NCBI GenBank assembly: GCA_907163375.1
Contig: CAJQUW010005783.1
Span: forward strand, 119,114-183,113
Length of the DNA: 64,000 bases
Source of the DNA: Prostheceraeus crozeri
Lineage: Eukaryota; Platyhelminthes; Polycladida; Euryleptidae
Reading direction: 5' to 3'
Every line of letters begins with the position of its first letter. Positions within the stretch are counted from its first letter, which is position 1. The notes beneath the pieces were generated by a model that worked only from the letters and a program-made list of their open reading frames with translations, made no database searches and was not told the DNA's origin. The translations under genes were made by a program, and so were the position numbers. Of this stretch, positions 39,926 to 53,305 are shown piece by piece.

Positions 39926-41034
39926 GGTTTTGATTGGATTCCAACATCGTCTGGATCGTAAGCCTGGAGCAGTCCGGGTAGTTGCGGTGGATTATTCTAA
40001 AGCTTTTGATCGCCTAACATTTCAATCAATTTTGTCATCTCTCGTCAGTTTAAATATTCCGCGCCAGGCTCTAGCATTTGTAAAATACTTTCTCTGTGGG
40101 CACAAACAACGTGTTCGAGTTAATGATGCGTTGTCAGATTGGTGTGATATATCTAGTGGAGTGCCCCAAGGTAGCTGTCTCGGGCCTATTTTATTTTCTG
40201 TTGTCATCGACGCCCTCCAGCCAATTTGTGAGAATTCAAAAATGGTAAAATATGCTGATGACGTAACATTACTGCATTCTGTGCGTTATGATAGTGAAGA
40301 TCGTCTGCAGTTGGAATGGACTAATGTAGAGAGGTGGTCTCAATCTGTCGGTCTTAACATAAACGTTTCGAAAAGTTGCATTATGAATTATTGTACCAAT
40401 AAGAATTTGAGTTTAACTGACATTGTCTCTGAAAGTGGTGTTACTATTCTAACAATGCAATCAGTAAAATTGCTCGGTGTTACATTCTCGTGTGATTTTT
40501 CATGGAATGAACATGTTAGACTTACCACTGCTAAATGTTATCGTAAAAATTTTCATTTTGCGCAATCTGAAGAGAGCAAATTGTTCCGAAGAACTAATTT
40601 TTAAATGTTACGTTTGTTTTATTCGTTCTTTATTAACTTTTTCTTTTCCTTGTTTCTGTAATCTGCCAAAATATTTGTTTCGTAAATTGTTGAGAGTTGA
40701 GAGTCGTGCTGCACGGTTTTTCCCAATTGTGAATATTCTGACTTATCTAATGCTGTTGATAGTCTCTGTAATCGTTTGTTCAGGTAGATTGAAGTCAATA
40801 CCGATCATCCTTTGCGTGTTTTATTCAAAGAGAGATGTACAAGTCGTAGAAATACATATAGTATTACCGCACCCTATGCTTCAACTCGTCGTTACAGCAA
40901 ATCTTTTATTAAGTACGGTCGCTAATATTTCATGCTTTTTTGTGCAGTGCATAATTTTTAATTTTTGCTTGTACTTTTTATCTTTATCTTATGATGGATT
41001 TGTAAACTTTCACCGCCTTTGTGAATTTCAATAA
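39926..41034 (+). pseudogene. reverse transcriptase fragment of the nested non-LTR element
   Basis: RT motifs are in order: AVDYSKAFDR (catalytic D), SSGVPQGSCLGP, KYADDVTLLH (YADD box), NVSKSCIM and a KLLGVTF motif. The endonuclease and the RT fingers are missing by truncation. At about 40545 the frame shifts; the following 150 codons continue with the thumb/C-terminal helical region (LRNLKRANCSEEL, ESRAARFF) and then decay. The clade is CR1/L2/Rex1-like by motif style; I cannot narrow it. The frame upstream of 39926 belongs to the hAT element. Confidence 0.85.
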
Positions 41035-41048
41035 ACGTGATTTGATTT
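39926..41048 (+). mobile_element. 5'-truncated non-LTR retrotransposon inside the hAT element
   Basis: Flanked by a 9-bp duplication GACTCCGGG (39917-39925 and 41049-41057). It begins inside RT, and its 3' end has AATAAA followed by two GATTT units, as in CR1/L2-like elements that end in short tandem repeats. Truncation at the 5' end is the usual result of target-primed reverse transcription. Confidence 0.85.
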
Positions 41049-41764
41049 GACTCCGGGTGGCAAGTACATAATAGCCTAGTTTTTTGAAAAATTGGTAACC
41101 TACATGATATATCACAAGGCTTACCTGAACCTATCTTTGGTGATCATTGCTGTATGAATTATCAATCATTTTCGATGAAAGTTGGTCAAATGTCGCTTTA
41201 AGTTGGATGCATGCGACTCGGTCCTCCCATCATGTTGATGTGTGCTTCACACGGTTTTTCTCCAGTCTCTACCAGTCCATCCTTCTTCAAAAAATATGAA
41301 CACACTTTCGATTTTAATATGCGCTTTAGAGGAGACATCACACACGATTAACGTGAGGATAAGAAGCTATGTTCTCAAACAAACTAGTATTTTACTTTTG
41401 TCTCTGATGTGACTTTTGGTGCGCATGTGTGATCGGGGCTAGGAAGGCTTGTCTTCTCAGATACTAAATCATCGAGTGAAAAGACAATCCTTTTTCCACT
41501 ATCACGGTTCATTCCCTCAACTATTACAAGCTTTGCATACAGCAGTGTGTCTGTACTTTTGTTGGACAGAGAAAGTTGACATCAAGACAGTGACAGCTGT
41601 GCGCGAGGATAAATAATTTGCTTGTATTATACTTCGGGTCTAGTTCTAAGCCAGAGTTTAATAAAAATTAACCAGAGTTAAACCATCATTTAATAGGACT
41701 CCGACTCCAGTAAAATGATAGAATTCCGGGACTCCGACTCCGACTCCGCATCCCTGGTACAAAC

Positions 41765-44700
41765 TCAAGAAATCGTCCAACTCGACACCACAAGACTAAA
41801 CTTGCAATTGACTAACTTACGAAGACTAAACTTACAGCCATTTTTATCTTTGTATGAGAGCGTAATTTTCTATTAAATCGATTGGGTGGAAGTTGATGAA
41901 ACGGAAATAGTCGTTAATAAGATGTAGATACTTTTCTCCTGTCATAGAATATCGGTAGATCAAAACTGATGCACGTTTAAGTCTACGAAATATAAGAAAT
42001 ATCGCCAGCTTAGCTCCAACAAAACAGATGAAAAACAAAATACACATCAAAATGCTCAGGTTACGTAAAATTAAAATAAAAGGTATAATTTTTGTGTCCC
42101 GATTTTCTGTATGGGCGTCCCAATTGTTAGTCGACAGGGGTTGGCAGCCCTTCTTTTATCGGAATATTCCCGAGCATATCGATTGTCGAGGTAATAACTA
42201 TATGAAGAGCAATTAGTAGGCTAATAGCCCACCAATTTATCATACATTGTCAAAAAGCGAAGTTAAACAATATAGCTCTTACAATTTTAAAAATTTCATC
42301 TCAGTTGCTTTACGTTATTCCACCACCCAAAATCACTCGGTTTTTACTTCACTTGACGGGGTGACTTTGCCCAGTACATTTACATACACATGTGAACGAT
42401 TTTTCAGATATTTTCTACAGACATAGATTAATTCATTATGTTTCTTATGACAAAGAGTTCATCAACTACCAGGACGGTAGAGTCAAAGTTAAAACAACAA
42501 CAAACATGACATAAAAACCTAGTTCTTAGAAACTGATGAAAAATGTATTTCAAACTACGAGACAATAAAATTTCATGTGCTCATTGAATTTAGAGTGATC
42601 GAAATATATATTTGGACGACTTGATTCATTGCAAATTTTTTCAGTTGTAAATCATCTTTTCTCATTTTCATGATAATGGCCAAAGTCACCTCGCCGGCCA
42701 AAGTTACCCCTTTTTCCGGTAATGATTACAGGTATATTATATTTATCGCGACACTCAAAATGCCTTTCAGGGATGCACGTGCACCGGATGTTAAATTTCG
42801 GAGCTGGTCTTAAAGAAACAAAACTTGTCCAAACTAAATCGTAGGATCCACACTGCTTGGATGTACTAAATACATGTTATCAAACCTGAAGAGATGCTCA
42901 TTTAATGTATATGAAAATGTTTTAAATGCTCAGTCCTTATACCAAATGCTGTTGCCAAATTAAATCAAATGTTTAAGGATTATATCTCACCACATATAAG
43001 CCAATGTGTGAATTGGTTAACATAAAAATACATTACTATTCAATTTCTAGTTTAATTACTAGATTCGCTTCATCGCTTATTGTAGTCTATTCCTCCATTG
43101 CACTTCCTAATTTTCTTGTTGAGAAAGAAGAAGACAAGATCATTAAAAATATGCATTGGAAAGCTTTCGACACAAAATAATCTTCAATTCAAATATAACA
43201 ACAATCTTAAACCAAGCAGAAAGGAAAGAAGGAATCTGATGTAAGTCATCCTATCTAAAATTCAAGCGCCAATACAAAAATCAGATACTATGTAGACGTG
43301 ACAGAATTGGACCTGATATCTACATTTTATTGTAGCTATCAATAGTACATCACATTGTGTATCTGTTCTTTTATATGTCTATGCTAAATCTGTTCGTATA
43401 ATAGTCTGTCCGCTTCTGAGATGATTATTTCCGATGTTTTCAGATAAAAAGTCGCTCATAACGAAATGTGCATACACTCGATTGCAATCATTCATATACC
43501 ACACAAGAGTAGGCCTAATGAGAATTCGTTGTTGATGTACTAGACAGCTGCCGGGTACTTCCATGAATATGCAGCATTCAACTAGGCCTAAGCAATGATA
43601 AACATCTACATTCATGAGCAATGGCGAATGTTATGAAGTACATGAATGGCCAAATACAAAAGTGAAATGTTCAATTGTTGAAAGGGCCACTCAAGTAAAC
43701 ATGTTTTTTATTTTTTTGATCGAAAACATTTTGCGGGTCATCTTTGCTTCACTGTTTGTCGTACTGGGTCTTTGAGCTTTGATGAAATTTCTCTTGTGGA
43801 CTTCCAATAATTTAATTAATAACATCCTACTTAAATGATTGTACATACAACATTTCGATGTAAAACATGGTCAATTCTAGTAGCAGATCAAAAAATACGA
43901 ATGTATTCGTAACTTTTGGTTATCTCATATTTCATGATGATCTAGGATAGGTATATCGCTTCAATTGTTGGGTTGAGATATTTTTTGGCAGATATATAAT
44001 AATAATACATACGAGTATCATACAAAATTAAGTCCTCTATCATAAGGTTCATTGTTTTAAAAAATGTTTGAAGATTGTTCAATATATTGGACATCATTAA
44101 AAAAAAGGGTTAAGAATTGTCGCTTTACTGATCTTGGGTGACAATCTACAAATTAAAAATAATGCGAAGTTCGTGCACGAATTTAGAAAGAAAACTTCAG
44201 CAGCTCTCGAACTACGGTAAATACCACTATTTCGTCTTCCCTATATGGTGCGTTATGCTGGCCATAATGATAAACGTGTGAGTCATACTTTCACTAGTTT
44301 CTGAAAGAAAATGAAGAGAATCATTGCTCTCAACCGAGTACCAGCTGTCTTTTTCCACTTCAATGATTCCTTACAAGCTATGACCACTACTATTTGAATT
44401 CAAGCTATTACGTACAGAATGTCACTCCAAGATTTATGCGTTCTTACAAAATGAATGCTTGAAATATTCTGGAAATGAGTGAAGCCATGATTTATGAGCT
44501 TGTTGTGCAAATACAACATGCCTGGAGAAAGCAGAATTGATTCTACAGTGACAGAAAGTGAAATGCAGATGTAACTTTCTTACGAATGTTAAACTTGCCA
44601 TTATTTGAGTAAACTTTAAAGATTTAGGGCAAGTATTGATCCTTCATTGTCAATATGTAGAATCGACTCGTTCAAGAAATAATGGAAGCGAGTTTCATGA

Positions 44701-45104
44701 AAACTCGTACAGCGAGTAAGGAAATGTAATTGCGTCAAACCGCGTGAGGCGAACCATTTATGATAATGAAAACAAGAGAATTTTAATGAAAATAATATTC
44801 TTCATAAACTCACATCTCAAGAATCATTGAACGATTACTTTCCAAGAAAAATCGCATGGAAAGGCATGGAGTGAAAGTGAAAAGAAAAGTCATCGGCAAA
44901 ATCCGCGCTTTGAAGGAGTTCTTCAATAGTTTTGTTCGTGGGAGGGTTTGAATCTCTAAAGTGTAATTATGTTTGATTGATGTCTCTCAATAAACGTCTG
45001 TGATGAGAGGTTTGTCTAACCGGTATGAAAAATAACGTACCGGCCCAGTGCCGTCATGAGGGTCAAAGAACATTGCTAGATTAGAACATTGATTATATTT
45101 TGAT
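41765..45104. other. 3.3-kb intergenic stretch, nothing recognised
   Basis: AT-rich, with short frames only. I found no terminal repeats, RNA genes or protein motifs I can support. Confidence 0.5.
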
Positions 45105-45386
45105 AAGTGAATATAATCTTAGACAATCTGAATACTCAGATAATGTTTCTCATCTGAATGAAATTCAAGGAAATTATACGGGATATTGAAATTGTGCAGT
45201 CGAGATTTAATTCATGAATGAAATGGTTTTCTTGTTCAAAAGTGGTACAATGCCATTTTATGTTAATTTTTGCCCGTAAACGCGCATGTTTTATGCAGAT
45301 ATGGACACTAATGACGGATTAAGTGAATCCATAAGGCATAGGTCAACTCATATCAAATGTCTGCGTCTTCTAGCATCGAATATAGG

Positions 45387-47367
45387 CAGGGCCCGCGGAA
45401 CAATTTTTTACGAGGGGGGGGGGCATAAATTTTGTATAATGCTTTATCACAATAAAATATGCTGTTTATAAACATTTTTCGCAATCGCAATGTAAGCATC
45501 ATTGATCTACACCAGTATCTTTATTTATTTTCTCTGATTTATGGTCATTGTGCAAAGTATAATCATGAAAACTTCTTATAAATCACAGACATAGATAGAA
45601 TTTTCAGATGTATGTAATTCGACGAATTGATAGACAAAATCTGTTGATCAAAGTGAACATCTTTCATGTGAAATATAAGTGGCACCAATGCTCTGTTAGA
45701 AGTAACATAGTTGTATCATATGTCTGATTGAAATTGCTGCAGTTCATCGATCATCTTAAGAAATCAATTAATTGTATAAATTTTAGAGATATCTCACTTC
45801 TGTACTACATCATTCTACTTTATTTCCATGTTAAATGAAATGAAAGAAAAAGCAAACAGCCTACTCAAAATTTCAATAATAAGTGCTAGTGTAATAGTGT
45901 AGTAGTAATATAATCTCATACTGATTGTGATTATTATAAACAAGTGTTTGTTTGCGTATAACTTTATATTTCGCACGAAAAAAGATCACACGCACTTGGA
46001 AGAGAACACTTGTCGTCGTTCATCTGTCTTGGAGGTTTAGTCGTAACTATTTCCAGGAACCACACAGCGACTGGGGTTCTGGAACCGCTGATGAGGCTAC
46101 TCTATACCGCATTGTACCACTTTATTGTACCACCGACCTTGAGTGTGAAAACACTAATTTCATCATTTCATAATGAATTTTACTTACCGTGAATTCAAGT
46201 CAAAGTGCAGAAAATCCGCTGAGCGTTTTACAAAATCTGTTATATGTGCACGACAACTATCGTCTATCCCAGTGGTTCTCAACCGGGGGTCCATGGCCCA
46301 CTTAGTGAGGCACGAGACCATTGGTTGGGGCCACAAGAAGAGCACATACAGTTGTTGTGTCTGTCAGCATGATAATTCCCAGGTTAGGCTACTTCCCGTC
46401 AGAGAATCTCATGGGACACTAATATAAATAAAATAAGGATGTTGCTTGAGCATCATTGGGCAAAAAAACAATTAGAAACTTTTGCTTCACAACGTATTTT
46501 TCTGCTTCGAGCACATAACCGAGCATCAAAAATTCTTACTAATAAGGCAAGAAAAGATGTCTCACTGAATCTCTGATCGATGTTTTTTACTGTGTATTTG
46601 ATTTATTATGCTTAATTCACCATATTGTTGGTTATTTTTGATTGAGCACAACTATTGTACATTTTACTATTTATCTGCTACAAATCAATTGCTGTAATCA
46701 ATAATAAAACCAGAAACAAATGAAACTCGTACTTGATTATTTGCTTCAACTCCAGTTTGTTCAGAATATCGGTACTCTGTGCTTAATTTATAACGGCACA
46801 ATTTAAGTAAATTAATGTAATCGTAAAGGTTGAAGAAACTTGGAGAAAGTAGTGACAAAGAAGTTGAATGAGAAACGAATTGCTATCAGATATTAAGCGG
46901 AGGGCCACGGAAAGTCAAATGGCTGGGAAGGGGGGCACAGACCATGCAATGTTGAGAACCACTTGTCTATGCTTTGATGCACAAGTTATCCACCGACATA
47001 TGAGATACCTTCTAGAGCGAATCGAATAGCTAGCACATGTTGTAAGCATTCCAATTAGCAAACAACTACACATGTGGGTAGACGGTCCATGGGTCGCACG
47101 GATTTGAAAGCACTTTGTCGACTTCTTTTGCGTCAGAACTCGCTGAGTTGATGAGGAGAAAATCTGTTAATTCAAGTGGGACTCGTTTCATCTCCCGACT
47201 TTGTACTTATTGAATAGATAACAAAGAATTAGATTGCAAATTATCATTAAGATGAATATTTTAACAGCTCAAATTTGAGGGGGGCCAAATACACATGCGG
47301 CCCCGGCAAATTTTTCTATGGGTGGCCTGGCCTCCCCTGCCCCCCCCCCCCACTTCGGCGGTCCATG
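45387..47367. mobile_element. hAT-like element inserted in repeat A
   Basis: It is bounded by the 8-bp duplication AATATAGG (45379-45386 and 47368-47375), present once in the uninterrupted repeat. Termini CAGGGCCCGCGGAA and, as complement, CATGGACCGCCGAA match at 11 of 14. G-rich runs lie just inside each end. No transposase is recognisable; a second hAT element is nested within. Confidence 0.85.
46270..46964. mobile_element. nested hAT MITE with CAGTGGTTCTCAAC termini
   Basis: The left end CAGTGGTTCTCAAC and right end GTTGAGAACCACTT are the well-known termini of hAT elements widespread in animals. Flanks GTCTATCC and GTCTATGC form a 7/8 target duplication. 695 bp, non-coding. Confidence 0.87.
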
Positions 47368-48062
47368 AATATAGGTCATTTTCTCTAAAAGCAGTTACTG
47401 TGTTTATGTCAACAGATCTCCACGTTCCCATTAAAGCAAGTTGTATCGAAGCAAGTTACATTTCAATAGAACGAGTGAATGTAATCCCTTAAATCAACAA
47501 TGTGTGGGAAGTGAAGTTTCTGCTTAATGTTCCTTTGAATATTGATGATATTCAATAATTCTACTTTGTTCACAGATGTTTGAACGAACTGTTTACTATC
47601 TCGCCCTAACATGTGACTTTCAAAATCAATTACAACACTTACAGATGATTTTGTAAGAAATGGCTTTTCCCTGACATGTGAAGAGTCAATAAAGCAATCT
47701 TAACACTAGAAGGTAGAAACGCTGAACCCGTCAGTTGATGATTTTAAGAATAAAATGTTCCTAAGTTTTGATGAATGTGTTGGTTTCCATTTTCCTTTCA
47801 TGACATCTCTTTGTTCACAGTCATTCAAGAAAAAACTTGTGGCTATTGAATAATTGCACAGATATATGAAATACAGGTCTATATACCCTCAAGCGGCGAT
47901 ACCGTCAACTATTACGATATCAAATGTTGTTGATCAAAAAAAATGATTTGATGCTTGTTACATGTATTCCTCACATAATGAGATCTGTGATCAACTCATA
48001 TGATATTCTTGTATTGTTTTTGTGGTTATGATAATGAATTCTGAAATACCTCTAATTACGCA

Positions 48063-49124
48063 TTGCTGCCTTCGTTGAGAACTGCCGCACATTTGGTCAA
48101 GCATGTCTGCTCTATACTTCTTGTTGTTATACTCGTAGTAAAGAACTGTTTCTGACTTTTTCTTGCGACTTTCTTCACAAACAGTTCCGCGGTGTTCAGT
48201 TGACAGATGATGCTATGTATGATCGGTATGAAGTCTTGATATATGAAGTCTTCATACCTAAGGATGTTCCCTGATGAATTCGATGTTGTCATGATTGGAC
48301 GTTGTCCTTCACATAGACCGTAGCTCACCTAGTTAAGTTTTTTGCGGTCTGCTGTAGCGAGTTAGCCGAAATCCACTTCTCTGCACTGCACCCCGCACTA
48401 TACATGGTGCCCACCAGATGACTTTGGTGGATTTCTTCTAATCGCAGAAGTATCTGAAGAGAGCATACTTAACTGTAAATGAAATAGTTTTGATGATATT
48501 AGACTAGGGAAATTTTCAAAAAATCGAAACCCTTAAGGCATTTTCTGTCAATTTTTGGCATACAGTGGATTTGGGAGTAATCGAGTATGCTGATTCCAAA
48601 TTTGCTGTATGTCTGGCGTGAAAGTGGCTCCCTATACCCGACAATTTGAAATTCAAAATACCTCCAGAAATATTTGTAGGAACTATTTTAAAGAGGATAT
48701 ATTCATCTGTTAGACATTTGTTTAGCATTGCGGTGAGTTTTTTCAGCCAAACGAAGCACAAGTTCATTATTGATCAGGAACACAGTTTTACTTTACTGCA
48801 ATTTAAATTCATGACGTAAGTAGTATCATATGTTAAAAGAAGAATTTTGCAATTTGTTTTTTGAATGATCATCATATCAAACATTTACAAGGATATCAAA
48901 ACATCAGATAACATGTGAATAGAATTTCTATTTACAATCGGATGTAAACAAAAATATGTTTCAGCTTATTCGTGGTATTTTGAAAAATGATTGGAAAACA
49001 CGATTATAATTGATGTTATATTCATCTCCAAGAAATTGGACATCCTCTTGCTACGTCAAACTGTGATGCTCGAATGCAGTGCGGCACCAAAGCGAACAGC
49101 ACCAAAGTGGACATTTACTTTGAA
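48063..49124. other. intergenic stretch, nothing recognised
   Basis: Short frames only; no motif seen. Confidence 0.5.
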
Positions 49125-49375
49125 GTGATATCCGTGACACAGTGTTTTGGTGCTTGACCTAGAGACCTTTTGGTCAAGAGTTCGAGCCCCGAAAGTACCA
49201 TTGGAAGTGGTCAGGAGGGGCATCCGGACAAAAAGTTACCACAACGCTCCAAAGAAGTCTCACTATGACAGCACCGTCGAAGCCTCCAGTATGGGGCAGT
49301 AGTGACGTTGAAGTTTCATTTGTCTGACCCCGTTCAACATCTATGGACGAAAACCGGTGAAGCAAGTAAGTTAAA
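49125..49375 (+). repeat. tRNA-derived SINE
   Basis: The head resembles a tRNA: GTGACACAGTGTTTTGGTGC (A-box region), then GAGACCTTTTGGTC, then GAGTTCGAGCCCC (B box). The body contains GGTCAGGAGGGGCATCCGGAC, a phrase seen in many SINEs with RTE-like tails, and the end contains GACCCCGTTCAACATC. The A box deviates from consensus, so it is probably inactive. Confidence 0.65.
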
Positions 49376-49559
49376 GAAATATCAACCTAAGACAAGGCTC
49401 GGTGTTGTTGAAACATATTCTGAACAGGAAGGAGGGGAGAATTGACGAAAATAAATTTCCAGATTTCGTACTTATTGATTAGTGATTTCCTTAGTCATCG
49501 TTCGCAAGTCGTTTGCTTTTTTGAGAAGCTTCGCGATGGATTTTACCAGTATTGGAGTT

Positions 49560-52260
49560 AAAATATTCATCAATTTATTGAATTCTGTTGTATTGCTACA
49601 GTTGCATAACAAAGGCGCTGTTTCTTGTCATAAATTTTGATGTAGTGAGCATTCCATCATGAAATGATACAGAGTAGTCTCCACTTTCGAATTGTCACAT
49701 AGATCACATAAACGCTCTTCATATTGCAATCGATTTCCGTAACTGGCAGTTACGAAATCTTATTTGAGATTTTTTGTTCGAAATTTTAATAATATATTGA
49801 TGTTATTGTAATCAATATCAAAATTCAGATATGATTTCATAGTATTCTGAAAACCACATAATTCTAAATCATTCAGGCCATGACTATCTTTTGCTGTAGA
49901 TATCCATTTTTCTCTAACGTAATGGGTCACTCAATTTTTTGCAATTCTCAAATATTTTCCTTTTTCTGCCATTAACTGTTCGTCCCATAGGTTTGCCAGG
50001 CTGAGTCTTGTAATTAACTGCCTTATTCGCCAGCACTATGTATATCTACTATCATGAGCATCTGAAGTCATATTGAGATATATTTTTATCCAATAATATA
50101 TAGCTGCCTTCGAGAAATGAGCATCCATGGGACATATTCCAAATGCACCAATGAGACAATAATTAGGTGTAGTCTGCTTTAAATGTTTTTTAATACTTAT
50201 ATTTGTCAACTACTTCTATGGATGTCAATTTTTCATCAAGAACGATGTCAATTCTGTCTATTTTAGTAGCAATATTGTGAGTCATGATTTTAGTCTTATC
50301 ATAGTTAATGCTTATCATAATTAATGCTCTGTACAATATTTGTAAAGAAATTTAAATTGACTTTTCAAGCCATGCCTGCTTTCGCTCATGAGCAATATAT
50401 GTCATCCGCATACATGACAGATGACATTTCTAAATCAAGTAGTCCGCTTTTACTTTTTTTATTTAAGATTATTTTACTTTCCATTAGTCTACATAAATAT
50501 TCAGCTTTTGGGAATTCTTTCCATTGAAAACATTCTTTCTACTGTATAACATTTTCTAAATTTTCGTGTTTCACTTGAAAGAACAACTTTTCAAATTGGC
50601 CTTTTTAATATTCTTTATGCAAATCGAATTAATTTTGCTTGGTTCATTATAGACATTTTCAACCGACAGATCATTTTTCAAAATTTGTTTGTTTAGACCT
50701 TTACATCTTTCAATAAACTTTTTATGATTAAGTTATTTTTCATATCGTTTTTTCATTTATGAGGTTTGATTGCTTTGGTATGATGGCAATCATGATTAGG
50801 TGGATGATTTTGTTCCTTAAATTCTGATGTCAATTTTATTTTTTATTCTATCAGCATTGGAGAGTGATCCATATTGGAAATTTATATCCAATATTTATAA
50901 ATCCATATTGGAGGAATCCATATTGGCCATTATTGGAAAGGAATTAAGACTGCTTACAATTGATTCCGATATAAGAAGGAAGTCAATTACTGATTTACGT
51001 ATCTCGTCATTTTGAGTTCTATAATAAATGCATCTACCTTCAGAACTATTTTCTAACCTACCATTTGCAATTATCAAAGAAGTGTACAACTGATATAGTT
51101 TGTTTCATTGCCAATTTAACCTTTGAAATCCCCGATCAATATTATGTTTTCCATTTTAAATTGGACAATTTTCTGCTTAATATTTTCATATATTTCTCTG
51201 TCTTTGTATTTTGAATCTCGGTTATCTACATAACAAGCAATCAGGAATATATCTTCTAAATTTTGCCAATGAGTACTTTTTATTTTGAGTATTTGGAGAT
51301 TTCCTTTTTCTTTAATCAAACTTTCAATATCTAGTATTTAAATATCATCAGTTTCTTTTATATATATCGAGACACCTTTTATATTTCTCCCGCGATTGAT
51401 GTTTCTATTGGGTATTGTATGAAGACCGTAGCAATATGCAAGCACCGGTTGAGCTTGGGTACGACTCAAATGTGTTTCTGTTAGACATATGATATTAGCT
51501 TCCTGAATATCATGTAAAAAATCCTCATTTAGTCCATTATTATTGACATAGAATAATTCTGTATCAGCATGCTTTGTCTGTTTCTTTTCAGCAGCAGTTT
51601 TTTCCTCCTCTCCTTCCTTCACTTCATCAAAAATAACGGTTATCATTATAATTAGAACGTGTTGAATGATTTTTGTGTAGCTGTTATCGTTTGCTCTATA
51701 ATGAGTGTTTTGTTGTTGGTGTTTGTTTGGTGACAATGATGTTATTTCTTCTTCACGAAATTGATCATTTTCTCTTCGATGATTTCTGCTCACATAAAAT
51801 TGATGTTGTCGTCTTCTGTGTGGCCTTTAATCATGATATGGATTTCTTGGGTATCTTCTTTCGTTAGCCTACTTATAATTTCCATTGTGTCTGAAATTTC
51901 TCATTGTTCTTCTATGAGTATACTGTCCAGGATACCTTCTTGCTTGTGTTCTCATGTTCCAGTTGTTGTTAAACCAGCAATTCCGCGAGAGCTGCCCAGG
52001 TCTACCGCAAGTGTAACATGACTTGAATCTCAAAGAACCTTGATGTTGACGAGGCCTTTGATGAGATGACCGTTGATGCAAACGTTGAACTTCCTGCTGG
52101 TGAACTCGATCTGCTTCAAATCGGACGTTGTTCTGCTTCAGGAGATTTGCTTGATGTTGCATTTATTGGTATAAATTCAGGCAAACTGGACTGTGGTGGG
52201 CTTACTCATACCATTCTGAAGCGTCGCGTATTGCGTGAACCGTTGAATGAATTTCATTGA
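49560..52260 (-). pseudogene. old non-LTR retrotransposon with zinc-knuckle ORF1 and endonuclease/RT ORF2
   Basis: Read on the minus strand from 52162: a 97-codon ORF1 end with CYTCGRPGQLSRNC (CCHC-like, but Gln in place of His); then an endonuclease start near 51570 with IICLTETHL, a later segment IILIGDFKG near 51125, and the endonuclease end with SVIDFLL near 50990. RT survives as SSVMYADDIYC near 50410, followed by NYDKTKIM. Near 49700 a C-terminal motif CDLCDNSKVET...YHFMMEC matches the Cys-rich tail of ORF2 proteins. Many stops and frameshifts separate these pieces, so the copy is long dead. Order and motifs are clear although no single frame is long. Confidence 0.72.
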
Positions 52261-52270
52261 TGTTGTCGCT

Positions 52271-52984
52271 CATTTTTCTTATTTTCATATTGATTTGCTT
52301 CAAGTAGCATATGACTATGAATAATATTGAATAAAGTAATAATGAGATTATATAATGAATAAATATGGACAATTTTTCTACATGACGGGGTTTTCAAGAA
52401 GACTGTAAAGGTTTCCTGTGTTACTCCGGTAAGATAATATTACCTCGGGGTATTTCCCACAAATGTAATGATCACAGAGTAAGTATATTAGGTAGAGTGG
52501 TAACTTCGCATTTATTAAATCTCCATTGTGCATGCACTTTCGATATTATTAAATGAACTCGATGTGGATACAGTTTGGTATTGCTACCAAATGTGAGATA
52601 AGCAAATTTTTGAAGTTTTGAAGAAATTACCACGGCATTGACCTATCATGATAGTATTGCAAGAGGAATGATTGTATTTTACAGATTCTGCATGTCATGT
52701 AAACCTGTATGGAGTGGTAATATAGTTTGTTAAATGAGCAATCCGATGGATTACTATCACTTGAATACATATCCTTATCAATAAGAGCACTTTCTTGAAC
52801 GTGATCCTATCAGAGGTGCCACTGGTAGAGCAAAATAAAACAACCACTGACAATGATCACAATAAAGTTACATGTAAAAGATGCAAATGGGTCCGCATCA
52901 CTATATTCAGATTTGAATGAATCATAAAGTAATTATACCGATGAAAATGGAATTAAAAACTTGAAATTTCAGTCAAGAAAGCAC
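52271..52984. other. intergenic stretch, nothing recognised
   Basis: AT-rich with no motif. Confidence 0.5.
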
Positions 52985-53305
52985 AATAAGATGACGTTTT
53001 CATGAAGACTTGCATATAATACAGCTTATGAATTTCCTTTGATAATGAGCTTGATTTCCGCTCAATCAAGATGCTTGTTAGTAAATACTCATTCATTTTG
53101 ATATCCAAATTGTTTCATACTACTTATAAGGGGTGTCATCTCAGTACTATATAGACACAATAATAATTTTTGTAAAATTAGCTTTTTAAAAGCTGCTCGA
53201 ATAATTTTTTGGACCACAGAACCGCAATCTCCGCAAAAAAACTAAATCTTTTCATATAAAAGTTTTCACTCTATACAGATACTTTTTGAGTCGACACTCT
53301 ACCTA
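52985..53305 (+). repeat. dispersed repeat C, copy 2
   Basis: Same-orientation match to 38690-39010, diverged by scattered substitutions and small indels. It is followed by a CTAT microsatellite (CTACCTATCTATCTATGG). Confidence 0.8.

Larger units (their letters stand above)
39881..41756. mobile_element. non-autonomous hAT element, split by a non-LTR insertion
   Basis: Termini CAGGGATGTGGAGTC and, as complement, CAGGGATGCGGAGTC, are flanked by a perfect 8-bp duplication GTACAAAC (39873-39880 and 41757-41764). An 8-bp duplication and CAGGG ends are hAT hallmarks. GGAGTC/GACTCC repeats occur at both ends. Without the internal insertion the element is about 750 bp with no transposase frame. Confidence 0.9.
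45105..48062 (-). repeat. dispersed repeat A, inverted copy split by a hAT insertion
   Basis: The outer parts (45105-45386 and 47368-48062) together match 30520-31495 in reverse complement. The match is interrupted exactly at the 45387-47367 insertion, so 30520-31495 serves as the empty-site reference. Confidence 0.87.

Noticed and set aside
43379..43621. 80-codon minus-strand frame
   Set aside because: No motif, no homologue recognised, no neighbours that support a gene.
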